NCBI RefSeq assembly: GCF_022606355.1
Contig: NZ_JAHHZQ010000004.1
Location: forward strand, 248,001 to 312,000
Source of the DNA: Leifsonia shinshuensis
GTDB lineage: Bacteria > Actinomycetota > Actinomycetes > Actinomycetales > Microbacteriaceae
DNA length: 64,000 nucleotides
Direction of reading: 5' to 3'
Notes under the pieces: model-generated
Told to the model about the DNA's origin: nothing
The model's input: the letters and a program-made list of their open reading frames with translations, nothing else
The model's database searches: none
Shown: positions 63,962 through 64,000 of the stretch, piece after piece
How positions within the stretch are numbered: the stretch's first letter is position 1
Layout: each line of letters opens with the position of its first letter
Program-made: the position numbers and the translations under genes

Positions 63962-63992
63962 GGGTGGCAGGTGCGCGGGGGCCCTGCCACCC
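63962..63992. terminator. 10-bp stem hairpin at the right edge
   Basis: GGGTGGCAGG (63962-63971) and CCTGCCACCC (63983-63992), with an 11-base loop. No gene is visible in the last 107 bases. It could terminate a gene from outside the window. Confidence 0.55.
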
Positions 63993-64000
63993 CGATCTCC

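Overview
The window is one contiguous piece of a high-GC actinobacterial chromosome. Gene content and order (infC-rpmI-rplT, pheST, argCJBDFH, tyrS, tlyA, nadK-recN, pyrG, xerD-parA-scpAB-rluB-tyrA-cmk-der) fit the family Microbacteriaceae, and a Leifsonia-like genome is my best guess. Almost all genes have clear homologues, and no insertion sequence, prophage or CRISPR array is visible.

Layout. 1-2.4 kb: a secreted protein running off the left edge and a gamma-glutamyltransferase gene broken by one in-frame stop. 2.5-5.6 kb: small conserved proteins, then the translation operon infC-rpmI-rplT with an ATC start for infC and a strong terminator. 5.7-11.7 kb: rRNA methyltransferase, an ArsR/SRPBCC pair with a palindromic operator, and pheST. 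11.7-12.4 kb: a non-coding array of 17 copies of a 13-bp palindrome on a 40-bp period. 12.4-19.5 kb: the arginine operon argCJBDFH, preceded by an arginine-rich 18-codon leader peptide and mutually exclusive hairpins; argR and argG are absent from it. 19.5-28.1 kb: mpg, a SatD-family regulator pair, tyrS, tlyA, a flippase-like protein, nadK and recN. 28.2-38.7 kb: pyrG to der, a tightly coupled housekeeping run. 38.8-42.8 kb: a coupled glycosyltransferase/GH18 pair, probably for a surface polysaccharide. 43.07-43.21 kb: tRNA-Pro(GGG) with a near-perfect long terminator hairpin.

From 43.3 kb on the content is accessory: an esterase, an aldo/keto reductase with its TetR regulator, a GH35/ABC transporter/LacI/GH123-like sugar locus, a sortase-like protein with a beta-helix surface protein, a TPR-LuxR regulator, several secreted proteins and lipoproteins, and a soluble NarL-type two-component system.

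A theme across the window is leaderless transcription: at least eleven genes have a TANNNT hexamer ending 6-8 bases before the start codon. The two most unusual elements, the palindrome array and the arginine-rich leader peptide, sit next to each other immediately upstream of argC. They are the best candidates for undescribed biology here.
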